Positions 17,993 to 26,679 of a DNA stretch of 64,000 nt are shown piece by piece. Within the stretch, counting starts at the first letter, position 1. Each line of letters begins with the position of its first letter. The notes below the pieces were generated by a model. It ran no database searches, was not told the origin of the DNA, and worked only from the letters and a program-made list of their open reading frames with translations. The stretch comes from Streptomyces ficellus (GTDB lineage: Bacteria; Actinomycetota; Actinomycetes; Streptomycetales; Streptomycetaceae). The position numbers and the translations under genes were made by a program. Location: positions 229,455 to 293,454 of the forward strand of contig NZ_JAUEPL010000002.1 in the NCBI RefSeq assembly GCF_030406405.1. Direction: 5' to 3'.

Positions 17993-20611
17993 TCACGGCC
18001 CCGGATGGGGCCGGCTTGTGGGCCGCCGTCGTGACGGCGGGAGGAACGGCAGGTGCGTGCGTCCGCCGGACGCCGCGCTGCCGAGGGCGAGCAGGCATCC
18101 GGCCGTGCCCGTGGCGAGGTCCATGGACAGCCGCATCATCTGCTCGCCGGGGAAGGCCAGTTCGCCCCGGTACGGCACGGCGTGCCGGGCGAGCGCGTCG
18201 ATCTGGCGCCGTACGCCCGCGGTGTCGGCACCCGGCGCGGGCGTAGTGGTCCGGCTCAGGTGGAGCACCATGCCGGCCGCGCCCCGGAACAGCCCGGGCT
18301 GGGCGTAGAACGTGGCCTGGGCGGCCCGTACGATCTCGTGCCGGGCCTCCTCGAAGTCGGCGTCGTCGCGGTGGGCGAGGTAGTCGTCGAGCACCATCCC
18401 GATGCCGACGCTCCCGGCGCCGAGGTACGGCATGGTCCGCCAGCCCTCGTCGACCTGGAGGGTGCCGCCCGCGCTCCGTACGCAGCGCGCCAGGTCGCGC
18501 CGGAGCGCGTCGGCGGCCAGGTCGAGCAGGCCGGTGTCGCCGGTGCGTTCGTACAGGCGCAGGAAGAGCAGGGCCGCGCCCGACGCGCCGTGGAGCAGCC
18601 CGGCCCGTGAGACGCCGGGCAGGGCCCGGGCGACGAGGCCGGCGCAGCGCAGGGCGGCGTCCCGCAGGCCGAGCGCGTCCAGGGCCAGGCCGACGCCCGC
18701 GAGGCCGCTGTGCAGGTCGGGGGCGATGTTCTCCCAGGGGAGCTGGAGGGCCGGTTCGGCGAGTTCCAGGGCGCGTTCGGGGTGGCCGAGGCGGTCCAGG
18801 GTCCAGGCGATGCCCGCGAGGCCGTCGTAGAACCCGATCGGTGTGCCGGACTCGGGTTCCTTGGTGCGCCGCAGCAGCCACTCCTCGGCTTCCCCGCACC
18901 GCCCGGCGCCAGTCTCGGCGAGGGCGTACAGGACGCCGGCGGCGCCGTAACCGAACGTCAGCCCGCCGCCGGCGGTGGTGAACTGGGCGATGTCCCCGGG
19001 GAAGAACCGGTCCTCGCGCTCGGGTGTGGCGGAGGCGAGGATGGCGCGCACCATGGAGTCGCGGCTGCGCGGCCAGTCCCCCGGCTCCACGGGCAGGTAC
19101 GGCCCGCGAGGGCGCTCCCCGCCGGGTACCTGACGGCGCTCCCCGCCGGGTATCCAGCTGCGCTCCCCGCCGCCGGGCCCCCGGCCGCCGCCCGTGATCT
19201 CTTCCACCGCCTCGTCGAGGAAGCCGCGCGGTACGGGGAAGTCGGCGGCCGCGATGTCGGCGAGGTGCCGGGCCTTCTCGGGGTCCAGCGGGAGCAGGCT
19301 GGTCAGCGGCAGGAACAGGGCGATCCGCAGGCACGCCAGCGCATAGCGGTCGACGGCGAACCCGCGCCGGTCCGCGGGCGCGACGAACGCGGGGTTGGCG
19401 ACGGTCTGGCGCCGTCCCTCGTCGATGTGGGCGGCGGCCTCGAAGTCCAGCAGTGTCACGGACGACTCGTCCTCGGACACCATGATGTTGAACAGGTGCA
19501 GGTCGTTGAAGACCACTCCGCGCGCGTGCACCGCGTCGACGGCCTCCTCCACCAGCCGGTGTATGCGCAGGGCCCATTCGGTGTACTCGGCGAGGGCTCC
19601 CGGCGCGGGGTCCGCCTCGATCATCGGGTGGCGGCGGGCGAAGAAGGTGTTGAGCGGCTTGCCCTCGATGAACTCCATCGCGAGGAAGTGGTGCTCGCCC
19701 AGGACGAACGCGCCCCGCACCTCGGGCGTGCACGGCAGCCCCGCCAGCCGTTCCAGCGCCGTCTGTTCGCGCCGCAGCCGGGTCACCGCGTCGGCACCGT
19801 CCGCGGCCAGCCCGGCGTGCGGCCGGGCTTCCTTGAGGACGACCTTCTCGCCGGTACGCCGGTCATGGCCGACGTACACTCCCCCGCCGTTGGAGAAGTG
19901 CAAGGCGCTGTCGACGCTGTACGGGATGCCGGTCACCGTCACGGCGGCCCGCGCGTCGAGGTGGGGCCGCAGGAACGCGGGCGGGGTCACCCACTCCGGC
20001 ACCTGGAACACCGGCCCCCTCAGGTCGGGCACGAGCCGCCCCTCGGGGTCCTCGACGGCCGGGCACAGCTCGCCGTCGTCGCCGTAGCAGTGCCGGCGGG
20101 TGAAGCTGCCGTAGCGGACGTGGACGGGACCGTCTCCCCAGCGCAGGTCGCTCAGGATGTACGGGCCGGGCTCGCCGGCGAGCAGTTCCGCCAGGTCGTC
20201 GGCGATCTGGCGGCACTGCTCGTCGCCGGCCGGGTAGACGGTGATGAACTTGCCGCCGGCGGCCCGGTCGGCGTACTTGGCGTTGCGGGTGTGCAGCAGA
20301 TAGCGGCTCGGGACGAACTTGAAGGCGACGCGACGGGCGAAGCAGTAGTCCGCGACCCGGGAGAGAATCGTTTCCGCATTGTCCAGGCACGCCGAGACGT
20401 GGATCTTCCAGCCCTGCGCGGGCAGCGTGTGGTCGACCGGGCGCAGGGCCAGCCAGTCACCGCTGCGGTGCCGGCGCCACCCCTCGGGTACGGGCGCCAG
20501 CGCCGCCGCGTACAGCGTGCCCCTGTGGTCGGTGCCCTCGGCGGACAGCCGGTACGGCGCGTCGTAGAAGTGACGGTCCGCGTCGCAGAAGGCGGCGTAG
20601 CCCTTGATCAC
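17993..20611 (-). CDS. ramC: Class III lanthipeptide synthetase, RamC/AmfT
   Basis: Trifunctional LanKC enzyme, 872 residues, that phosphorylates Ser/Thr of the precursor, eliminates phosphate and forms the rings. Residues 1-200 are the lyase region (VIKGYAAFCDADRHFYD). Next is a Ser/Thr-kinase-like domain with VVLKEA (Lys near 260), catalytic loop VVFNDLHLFNIM and LLDFEAA (Asp near 389). The C-terminal LanC-like cyclase (GIAWTLDRLG, GLLHGASGAALLF) lacks the Cys-Cys-His zinc ligands, which places it in class III. A linker near 475-510 carries three PGGER octapeptide repeats. GTG at 20611 follows GAGGGAG and matches the family N-terminus better than the upstream start at 20668. The ramS gene lies 37 bases downstream. 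Confidence 0.93.
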   Translation of the reverse strand: MIKGYAAFCDADRHFYDAPYRLSAEGTDHRGTLYAAALAPVPEGWRRHRSGDWLALRPVDHTLPAQGWKIHVSACLDNAETILSRVADYCFARRVAFKFVPSRYLLHTRNAKYADRAAGGKFITVYPAGDEQCRQIADDLAELLAGEPGPYILSDLRWGDGPVHVRYGSFTRRHCYGDDGELCPAVEDPEGRLVPDLRGPVFQVPEWVTPPAFLRPHLDARAAVTVTGIPYSVDSALHFSNGGGVYVGHDRRTGEKVVLKEARPHAGLAADGADAVTRLRREQTALERLAGLPCTPEVRGAFVLGEHHFLAMEFIEGKPLNTFFARRHPMIEADPAPGALAEYTEWALRIHRLVEEAVDAVHARGVVFNDLHLFNIMVSEDESSVTLLDFEAAAHIDEGRRQTVANPAFVAPADRRGFAVDRYALACLRIALFLPLTSLLPLDPEKARHLADIAAADFPVPRGFLDEAVEEITGGGRGPGGGERSWIPGGERRQVPGGERPRGPYLPVEPGDWPRSRDSMVRAILASATPEREDRFFPGDIAQFTTAGGGLTFGYGAAGVLYALAETGAGRCGEAEEWLLRRTKEPESGTPIGFYDGLAGIAWTLDRLGHPERALELAEPALQLPWENIAPDLHSGLAGVGLALDALGLRDAALRCAGLVARALPGVSRAGLLHGASGAALLFLRLYERTGDTGLLDLAADALRRDLARCVRSAGGTLQVDEGWRTMPYLGAGSVGIGMVLDDYLAHRDDADFEEARHEIVRAAQATFYAQPGLFRGAAGMVLHLSRTTTPAPGADTAGVRRQIDALARHAVPYRGELAFPGEQMMRLSMDLATGTAGCLLALGSAASGGRTHLPFLPPSRRRPTSRPHPGP

Positions 20612-20745
20612 ACCTGCTCCCTCGGTCGGCGACGGAGACGACGGTGTCACCCGGTGAGGGGCCTCCAACAGTCACAGCCGTCAGCAACCGACCGTGCGGA
20701 ACGCACGAGTAACCTTCCGCGCCGCGCCGCGCCCCGCCGTCCCGC

Positions 20746-21141
20746 CTAGGTCGCCGAGCGGCCCTCGCGGGCGGCCAGCGTGAAGGAGTGACCGGCGGGG
20801 TCGGCGTACGTCCGGACGTCACGGGGGCCGGAGTTGTCCCGGGTCTCCACCGGGCGGGCGCCAAGGCCGACGGCCTCGCGTTCCGCCGCGTCCATGTCGT
20901 CCTCGGCCACCAGGATCTGCAGGTGCGCCTGCTGGGAGTCGTCGGGCCGCGGCCAACTGGGCGGGGCGTAGCCGTGATCACGCCGTACGGCCATGCGTAC
21001 GCCGTCGTGGCCCACCACTTCGATGAAGTCGGGATCGGTTCCGCGTTGCGTCCGCGCGCCCAGCAGCTTGGCGTAGAACTCCGCCAGAGCCTCGGGTTCG
21101 GCGCTGTCCAGTACCAGGACACTGGTCTTCGGCACAGTCAT
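20746..21141 (-). CDS. VOC family protein (glyoxalase/bleomycin resistance fold)
   Basis: Small protein of 131 residues with the vicinal-oxygen-chelate fold, cytosolic. It starts MTVPKTSVLVLDSAEPEALA and has EFYAKLLGARTQRG and DFIEVVGHDGVRMAVRR. It ends with the family pattern YADPAGHSFTLAAREG, where the His could be a metal ligand. AAGGGGGG precedes the ATG. VOC proteins range from glyoxalases to resistance proteins and the sequence gives no substrate. The gene stands alone between ramC and the divergent rhomboid gene. Confidence 0.85.
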   Translation of the reverse strand: MTVPKTSVLVLDSAEPEALAEFYAKLLGARTQRGTDPDFIEVVGHDGVRMAVRRDHGYAPPSWPRPDDSQQAHLQILVAEDDMDAAEREAVGLGARPVETRDNSGPRDVRTYADPAGHSFTLAAREGRSAT

Positions 21142-21354
21142 GCCCCCCTTGTGCCCCGGCCCCCCGGAATCCACCCACGCCGCGCCGCGTTCCCCGCCGG
21201 GCGCCGCCGGTGGAGACGTCGGCCTCCTGTGCGGCATCAGGTGTCGCGCACGACCTGGCGGCAGGGGGTGGTCCCGCCCACGGGAGGGCGGGCGAGGCGC
21301 GGTCGGCGGGGAACGGCCGGATTCGGGCGGCGACGGCCGGGCAAATGATCCGTT

Positions 21355-22203
21355 GTGGTCATCCCCGTTCATGACGTGAATCCGACGCGGCGAACCCCCT
21401 GGGTGACGTACGCGCTGATCGCCGCCGGCTTCGTGGTCTTCCTGCGCACCCCCGGCATGGCCGGTTCGGTGACGGGCGAAGGCGGCCTGGCGCAGTTGTG
21501 CCGTCTGGAGTCGTTTCTGGACCAGTGGGCGGCCGTGCCGCGCGAACTGATCCATGAGCGGCTGCCGCGCCTGGTTCCGACCGGACAGGTGGGCGTGGGT
21601 CCGGCCGGACCCGGCTGTCTGGTCGGCCCGCCCGACTACGACAAGTCGCCCCCGCTGTCCGTCCTGACCTCGATGTTCCTGCATGGCAGCTGGCTGCACC
21701 TGCTCGGCAACATGCTCTTCCTGTGGATCTTCGGCGACAACGTCGAGGACCGCCTCGGCCACGTGCGCTACCTGCTGTTCTACGGCGTCTGCGGCTACGC
21801 CGCCGCGTACGGCTTCGCGTTCGTCAACGCCGACTCGGGCACCCCCATGATCGGCGCCTCGGGAGCCATCGCCGGGGTCCTGGGCGCCTACCTGGCGCTG
21901 TTCCCCAGGGTCAGGGTGTGGGTGCTGGTGCCGTTCCTGCTGTTCCTGCCCCTGCGGCTGCCCGCCTGGACGGTCCTCGGAGCGTGGTTCGCACTCCAGG
22001 CGGTGTACTCGTACGGCGCGGGTGTCTCCCAGGCCGGGACGGTGGCGTATCTGGCGCACGTGCTGGGCTTCGCGGCGGGAATGCTGCTCGCCTGGCCGCT
22101 GCGCCGGGGCACGTTGCCGCCACCCGAGCCGCCGGGGGCGGTATGGGGAAGGCGGGCACGGCCCGGTACGCCCTGGCAGGGGCAATCCCGCCCGGGCTGG
22201 TGA
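21355..22203 (+). CDS. Rhomboid family intramembrane serine protease
   Basis: Polytopic membrane protease, 282 residues. It has the L1-loop/TM2 pattern SWLHLLGNMLFLWIFGDNVE, the catalytic Ser in MIGASGAIAGVLGAY (GxSG) and the catalytic His in AHVLGFAAGMLLAWP. There are about six or seven membrane segments and a Pro/Arg-rich cytoplasmic tail. The segment after TM1 contains a longer extracytoplasmic loop (about residues 35-95) with two Cys, possibly a disulfide. The start is a GTG at 21355 with no clear ribosome-binding site, so the N-terminus is uncertain. Its substrate is unknown. It is convergent with the PAP2 gene. Confidence 0.88.
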   Translation: MVIPVHDVNPTRRTPWVTYALIAAGFVVFLRTPGMAGSVTGEGGLAQLCRLESFLDQWAAVPRELIHERLPRLVPTGQVGVGPAGPGCLVGPPDYDKSPPLSVLTSMFLHGSWLHLLGNMLFLWIFGDNVEDRLGHVRYLLFYGVCGYAAAYGFAFVNADSGTPMIGASGAIAGVLGAYLALFPRVRVWVLVPFLLFLPLRLPAWTVLGAWFALQAVYSYGAGVSQAGTVAYLAHVLGFAAGMLLAWPLRRGTLPPPEPPGAVWGRRARPGTPWQGQSRPGW

Positions 22204-22254
22204 CGGCCGGTGGCCCGCCTCCCTCAGCCCGGCGCGGGGCCGGCCCTCGCGGTG

Positions 22255-22803
22255 TCATAGCGCCAGGCGCAGCAGCAGCCGGGGCGAGTTGCGTACGAGG
22301 GCCGCGGCGGCCAGGCCGATCAGGGCGCCGGCGGCCACGTCGCTGGGATAGTGGGCTCCGCTGTGGACCCGCTGCGCCGCGACCATCGCGGCCACGACGC
22401 CACACGCACCGCCGGCCCATGGCCACACGGGCGCCACCGCGGCGGTGAAGGCGACGGCGGCCGCGGTGTGACCCGACGGGAAGGACGAGCTGTCCGGCCG
22501 CTCATGCACCTCTGGATGCGGGATCCACTCCACGGGTGGCCGTCGCCGCTCGTACAGCTGCTTGCACACGGCGTTCGACAGCACCTGCGCCACCGTCAGG
22601 CTGCCGAGCCCCGCCGCCGCTGCCTTACGGCCCCGCCCGCCGCCTGTACAGGCCATCAGCACAGCCGCGCCGCACCACAGCTTGCTGTTCTCGGCCGCGT
22701 CCTCCGCCGCGAGCAGCAGCGGCCGCCCCCAGGGGGAATTCCATGACGCCAGCCGCTTGGTCACTCGGCGATCACCTTCACGAAGAACCGACATCACTCC
22801 CAT
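22255..22803 (-). CDS. PAP2 family membrane phosphatase
   Basis: Lipid- or polyprenyl-phosphate phosphatase of the PAP2 superfamily, about 182 residues. The three active-site motifs are in order: KQLYERRRPP (K-x6-RP), SFPSGHTAA (PSGH) and RVHSGAHYPSD (R-x5-H-x3-D), separated by membrane helices. The active site would face outwards. The frame is open upstream to 22884; the ATG at 22803 is chosen because GGGGAAG lies ahead of it, and MSVLREG at 22794 is an alternative. The substrate could be undecaprenyl diphosphate or phosphatidic acid. Confidence 0.85.
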   Translation of the reverse strand: MGVMSVLREGDRRVTKRLASWNSPWGRPLLLAAEDAAENSKLWCGAAVLMACTGGGRGRKAAAAGLGSLTVAQVLSNAVCKQLYERRRPPVEWIPHPEVHERPDSSSFPSGHTAAAVAFTAAVAPVWPWAGGACGVVAAMVAAQRVHSGAHYPSDVAAGALIGLAAAALVRNSPRLLLRLAL

Positions 22804-22965
22804 GACCCGCAGCTTCCCCGGCGGGGTGACCTCACACCATGATCGTCCCCTTGGAGAAGCGAGCGCGTTGCTGTTTCGCACCACTATGCGGTGGTACCCG
22901 CTCGACGATCACGAATCCGGAGGCACCGACTCCGCGGACTGTGATCCGAGAGAGGAGGCATGGCT

Positions 22966-23586
22966 ATGAGTGAAGCCGGACGTGTCCAGCAGACCGGGCA
23001 GGCGGCGAAGGAGCAGGCCGCGGCCGCGGCTTCTCGTACCGGTCAGGCCGCCGGCGAGGTGGCCGGCACCGCTGCCGAGCAGGCCAGGGTGGTGGCCGGT
23101 GAGGCTCGTCAGCAAGCCGGGAGCGCCGTACGTGACCTCCGGCAGCGCCTGACGGACGAGAGCCAGGCGCAGGCCGAGCGCCTGGCCGGTACCGTGCGCC
23201 AGTGGGCGGACGATCTCGCGGGACTGGCGGAGAACGCCCCGCGCGAGTCTCCGGCCCGCAGCATGGCCGCCCAGGCGGCGGACCAAGGCCATCGCGCCGC
23301 CGACTACCTCGGCAAGAACGGCGTCGAGGGCCTGGTCGGAGACCTCCAGAACTTCGCGCGCCGGCGCCCCGGCGCGTTCCTGGGCGGAGCGGCGCTGGCC
23401 GGACTGGTGGTCGGCCGTCTCGCGAAGGCCGGCAAGGCGGCCCAGTCCTCGGACGGCGCCCGCCAGGCTCCGGGTCCGGCTCAGGCTCCGGGTTCGGCTC
23501 AGGTCCAGCCGGCTCCGGCTCCACAGGAGACGCTGCCGCAGGGCGGCGCGGCGCGGCCCGAGCTGCCGGGGTATCCGGGGGTGTGA
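22966..23586 (+). CDS. Ala/Gln-rich amphipathic-helix protein, function unknown
   Basis: Protein of 206 residues. Its first 130 residues are Ala/Gln/Glu-rich and patterned for long amphipathic helices (TGQAAKEQAAAAASRTGQAA, AGEARQQAGSAVRDL), resembling apolipoprotein- or LEA-like helices. Then comes a short hydrophobic segment (GAFLGGAALAGLVVGRLAKA) that may insert in the membrane, and a Pro/Gln/Ala-rich tail. AGGAGG sits 7 bases before the ATG at 22966, better than the ATG at 22960. The next gene starts one base after the stop. With the next two genes it forms a set often seen in actinobacteria, probably envelope or stress related. No specific function is claimed. Confidence 0.75.
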   Translation: MSEAGRVQQTGQAAKEQAAAAASRTGQAAGEVAGTAAEQARVVAGEARQQAGSAVRDLRQRLTDESQAQAERLAGTVRQWADDLAGLAENAPRESPARSMAAQAADQGHRAADYLGKNGVEGLVGDLQNFARRRPGAFLGGAALAGLVVGRLAKAGKAAQSSDGARQAPGPAQAPGSAQVQPAPAPQETLPQGGAARPELPGYPGV

Positions 23587-23587
23587 C

Positions 23588-24028
23588 ATGTCATCCATCT
23601 CACCGCATTCGCCGCGTTCGCCCGAACAGCGGGGCGCGAACCGCCCCGGCGAGGACCGCTCGGTCGGTGAGCTGCTGTCCGCGGTGACCGCGGATGTGCA
23701 GCAGTTGTTCCGGCAGGAAGTGGAACTGGCCAAGGCGGAGATCCGCGAGGAGGCCACCAAGGCGGGCAAGGCCGCCGGGATGTACGGCGGGGCCGGGTTC
23801 GCCGGCTACATGGTGGCCCTGTTCCTGTCGCTGGCGGCCATGTTCGGACTGGCCAATGTGATGGATACGGGCTGGGCGGCGCTGATCGTCACCGCCGTGT
23901 GGGCCGGAATCATGGCCGTGCTGTTCGTGATGGGCCGCTCGCGGATGCGCACCGTGTCGCCCAAGCCTGAGCAGACCGTCGAGACGCTGAAGGAGGACGC
24001 ACAGTGGGCACGTCACCCGACCAAGTGA
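23588..24028 (+). CDS. Phage-holin-like membrane protein (holin-X / Phage_holin_3_6 type)
   Basis: Protein of 146 residues. A charged N-terminus contains the family segment SVGELLSAVTADVQQLFRQE and VELAKAEIREEATKAGKAAG. Two membrane helices follow (GGAGFAGYMVALFLSLAAMF and WAALIVTAVWAGIMAVLFVM), then a basic cytoplasmic tail. Despite the name, chromosomal members are not known to lyse cells and no phage genes are nearby. It begins one base after the upstream stop, and its last 25 bases overlap the next gene in another frame, so all three genes are coupled. Confidence 0.85.
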   Translation: MSSISPHSPRSPEQRGANRPGEDRSVGELLSAVTADVQQLFRQEVELAKAEIREEATKAGKAAGMYGGAGFAGYMVALFLSLAAMFGLANVMDTGWAALIVTAVWAGIMAVLFVMGRSRMRTVSPKPEQTVETLKEDAQWARHPTK

Positions 24029-24678
24029 GGGCCGACATCGAAGCGACGCGCGAAAGGCTCTCGGAGAACGTCGACCGGCTGACCGACCGCACGAGTCCCA
24101 AGCGGATGGTGCGCCGGCGCACCGACCGGGTGCGCTCGGCGGCATCGGGTCTGCGCGAGCGCGTCATGGGGGCCGCGTCGGACGTCGGCGGCCAGGCCGC
24201 CGACGGGACGCGGCAGGCGGCGCAGTCCGCCCAGCAGAGCGTGGGGCAGGTGGGCGAGGCGGCCAAGCAGGCTCCCGAACAGGTGATACGGCAGACACAG
24301 GGCAATCCGCTCGCCGCCGGCCTGATCGCCTTCGGCGCCGGACTGCTGGCCGCCTCCCTCCTGCCGGAGTCCCAGGCCGAACAGCAGGCGGCCGGCCGGA
24401 TCGCCGACCGGGCGAGCGAGGCCATCGAGCCGGTCAAGCAGGCGGCCGTGGAGTCCGTCGAGCACCTGAAGGAGGACGCCACCGAAACCGCGAGGCAGGC
24501 GGCCCAGCAGGTCAAGGACACCGCCGCGGACGCCGCCCGCAGCACCCAGGAACAGGCGCGGGAGCAGGCCACTCAGGTGACCGAGCAGGCCCGTGAGTCC
24601 GGGCAGCAGGTGGCCGGCGAAGCACGCGGGCAGAGCACCGGCCCCGCAGGTACCACCGGATCCGCCGGTACCCCGTAG
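24004..24678 (+). CDS. DUF3618 family protein
   Basis: Protein of 224 residues starting at a GTG behind GGAGGA, inside the end of the holin-like gene. The N-terminus has the DUF3618 pattern (SPDQVRADIEATRERLSENV, DRLTDRTSPKRMV). The middle has a hydrophobic segment (PLAAGLIAFGAGLLAASLLP), and the rest is long Ala/Gln/Glu-rich amphipathic helix similar in style to the protein at 22966. The likely arrangement is a membrane anchor with cytoplasmic or periplasmic coiled helices. The function is unknown; co-translation suggests a complex with the two upstream products. Confidence 0.85.
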   Translation: MGTSPDQVRADIEATRERLSENVDRLTDRTSPKRMVRRRTDRVRSAASGLRERVMGAASDVGGQAADGTRQAAQSAQQSVGQVGEAAKQAPEQVIRQTQGNPLAAGLIAFGAGLLAASLLPESQAEQQAAGRIADRASEAIEPVKQAAVESVEHLKEDATETARQAAQQVKDTAADAARSTQEQAREQATQVTEQARESGQQVAGEARGQSTGPAGTTGSAGTP

Positions 24679-24847
24679 TCGCGCCGCCGGGACGGCCGCC
24701 GCGTGGGCGGGCCCGCCGCCCGCCTGCGCGAGCCCGCCGCCCGGCGGACCGCCCGTACGAAACTGATCAAGGTTGCCGCCGCGCGGGCCGGGTCCACGGT
24801 TCCTCCCGCCCGGCGATGCGTGGCGGCACCGGAAGGAGGACGCGGCC

Positions 24848-25825
24848 ATGGCCCGGAACGCGCGGGACGACAACGGCGCACCCCAGCAGGGGCAGACGAC
24901 AGGCAGGAAGCCGGCCGAGGCACCTACCCGGATGCCCAAGCGGTCCTGGGGGGCCGTGCTGAAGCGAACCGTCAGAGAGTTCAAGGACGACAACCTCACC
25001 GACTGGGCCGCCGCCCTCACGTACTACGGCGTGCTGTCGATCTTCCCCGCCCTGCTGGCCCTGCTCTCCATCCTGGGCCTGCTGGGCTCCGGCACCATCA
25101 GACCCTTGATCGACAACTTGGGCACGCTGGCCCCCGGCGCCGCCCGCGACATCCTCACCAGCCTGCTCGAACAGCTCCAACGCGGGCAGGGCAAGGCGGG
25201 CCTCGCGCTCGTTATCGGCCTGGTGGTGGCGCTGTGGTCGGCCTCCGGCTACATCGCCGCGTTCATGCGGGCCTCCAACGCCATCTACGACATCGGCGAA
25301 GGCCGCCCGGTGTGGAAGACACTGCCCACCCGGTTGATCATCACTCTCGTGGTCGTGGTCCTCCTGGCGCTCATCGCCATCGGTGTGGTCTTCACCGGCA
25401 CCCTCGCCCAGAAGACCGGGGACATCCTCGGTATCGGCGGCACGGCCATGACGGTGTGGAACATCGCCAAATGGCCCGTGATGGTCCTCCTGTTCAGCGT
25501 GATCATCGGCCTGCTGTACTGGGCGTCCCCCAATGTCAAACGCGGGTTCCGCTGGGTCTCCCCCGGCAGCCTTCTGGCCGTGCTCATCTGGCTCGTCGCC
25601 TCCGCCCTCTTCGCGCTGTACGTGGCCAATTTCTCCAGCTACGACAGGACCTACGGCAGCCTGGCGGCCGTCATCATCTTCCTGATCTGGCTGTGGATCT
25701 CCAACATCGCCATCCTGCTCGGCCTGGAGTTCAACGCCGAGCTCGAACGCGAGCGAGCCATCGGCACAGGTCACCCACCCGGCGAAGAGCCCTATGTCGA
25801 ACCCCGCGACACCCGGAAGCTCTGA
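24848..25825 (+). CDS. YihY/BrkB family membrane protein
   Basis: Polytopic inner-membrane protein of the YihY/virulence-factor-BrkB family (not ribonuclease BN, despite old labels), 325 residues. The conserved N-terminal segment FKDDNLTDWAAALTYYGVLS, then FPALLALLSILGLLG, is followed by five further membrane segments. The signature LYVANFSSYDRTYGSLAAVI and LWISNIAILLGLEFNAELER ends the domain. GGAAGGAGGAC lies before the ATG at 24848. It continues the membrane-protein run from 22966. The family has been linked to lipid or polymer flipping, but that is not established for this protein. Confidence 0.88.
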   Translation: MARNARDDNGAPQQGQTTGRKPAEAPTRMPKRSWGAVLKRTVREFKDDNLTDWAAALTYYGVLSIFPALLALLSILGLLGSGTIRPLIDNLGTLAPGAARDILTSLLEQLQRGQGKAGLALVIGLVVALWSASGYIAAFMRASNAIYDIGEGRPVWKTLPTRLIITLVVVVLLALIAIGVVFTGTLAQKTGDILGIGGTAMTVWNIAKWPVMVLLFSVIIGLLYWASPNVKRGFRWVSPGSLLAVLIWLVASALFALYVANFSSYDRTYGSLAAVIIFLIWLWISNIAILLGLEFNAELERERAIGTGHPPGEEPYVEPRDTRKL

Positions 25826-25965
25826 CTCTCCTCTCGCGCCCCGCTTCCGCCGCAGGGGATGGACCGGTAAGCGCCGGACAATGGGGCAGAATTACCTGAC
25901 GCCCTGTCCGTTCGAAGGTGGCCACACCAGCTCAGGGTCCGTCCGGTGCAGTGGGGAGCCAGCCA

Positions 25966-26679
25966 GTGTTCTACTACCTGCTCAAATACGTCCTCCTCGG
26001 GCCGGTGCTGCGGCTGCTGTTCCGGCCCAGGACCGAGGGACTGGAGCACATTCCGGACCAGGGCGCCGCGATCGTCGCGGGCAATCACCTGTCGTTCTCG
26101 GACCACTTCCTGATGCCGGTCGTCCTCAAGCGGCGCATCACCTTCCTGGCGAAGCAGGAGTACTTCACCGGGCCCGGCATCAAGGGCCGGCTGACCGCCG
26201 CCTTCTTCCGCAGCGCCGGCCAGATTCCGGTGGACCGGTCCGGCAAGGAGGCCGGGCAGGCGGCGATCCGCGAAGGGCTCGGCGTGCTGAGCAAGGGTGA
26301 GCTGCTGGGCATCTACCCGGAAGGCACGCGCTCGCACGACGGGCGGCTCTACAAGGGCAAGGTCGGGGTCGCCGTCATGGCCCTGAAGGCGGGCGTTCCG
26401 GTGATCCCGTGCGCGATGGTCGGCACGTTCGAGATCCAGCCGCCGGGACAGGTCGTACCGAAGATCAAGCGGGTGACGATCCGGTTCGGCGAGCCACTGG
26501 ACTTCTCGCGGTACGCGGGGATGGAGAACGACAAGACGGTGCTCCGGGCCGTGACCGACGAGATCATGTACCGGATTCTCGCGCTGTCCGGTCAGGAGTA
26601 CGTGGACGATTACGCGGCCGACGTGAAGGCGGCCCAACAGGCCGGCCAGCCACGGAAGTTCCCGCGGCTGCGACGCTGA
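25966..26679 (+). CDS. 1-acylglycerol-3-phosphate acyltransferase (PlsC family)
   Basis: Membrane-associated lysophospholipid acyltransferase, 237 residues, making phosphatidic acid or related lipids from acyl-CoA. It has the acyltransferase block I NHLSFSDHFLMP (HX4D), block III YPEGTRSHDGRLYKGK and block IV VPVIPCAMVG. The N-terminal FYYLLKYVLLGPVLRLLF is a membrane-binding helix. The GTG at 25966 has GGGGAG 7 bases upstream, and the protein then begins at the family position; the upstream ATG at 25918 has no such site. The genes before it concern the membrane, so it fits an envelope-maintenance neighbourhood. Confidence 0.9.
   Translation: MFYYLLKYVLLGPVLRLLFRPRTEGLEHIPDQGAAIVAGNHLSFSDHFLMPVVLKRRITFLAKQEYFTGPGIKGRLTAAFFRSAGQIPVDRSGKEAGQAAIREGLGVLSKGELLGIYPEGTRSHDGRLYKGKVGVAVMALKAGVPVIPCAMVGTFEIQPPGQVVPKIKRVTIRFGEPLDFSRYAGMENDKTVLRAVTDEIMYRILALSGQEYVDDYAADVKAAQQAGQPRKFPRLRR

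Noticed and set aside
18710..20749. Long plus-strand open frame opposite the lanthipeptide synthetase
   Set aside because: Antisense to a clear LanKC gene; composition is typical of a shadow frame.
23588..24028. Phage lysis cassette
   Set aside because: The holin-like protein belongs to a chromosomal family and no endolysin, integrase or phage structural gene is nearby.
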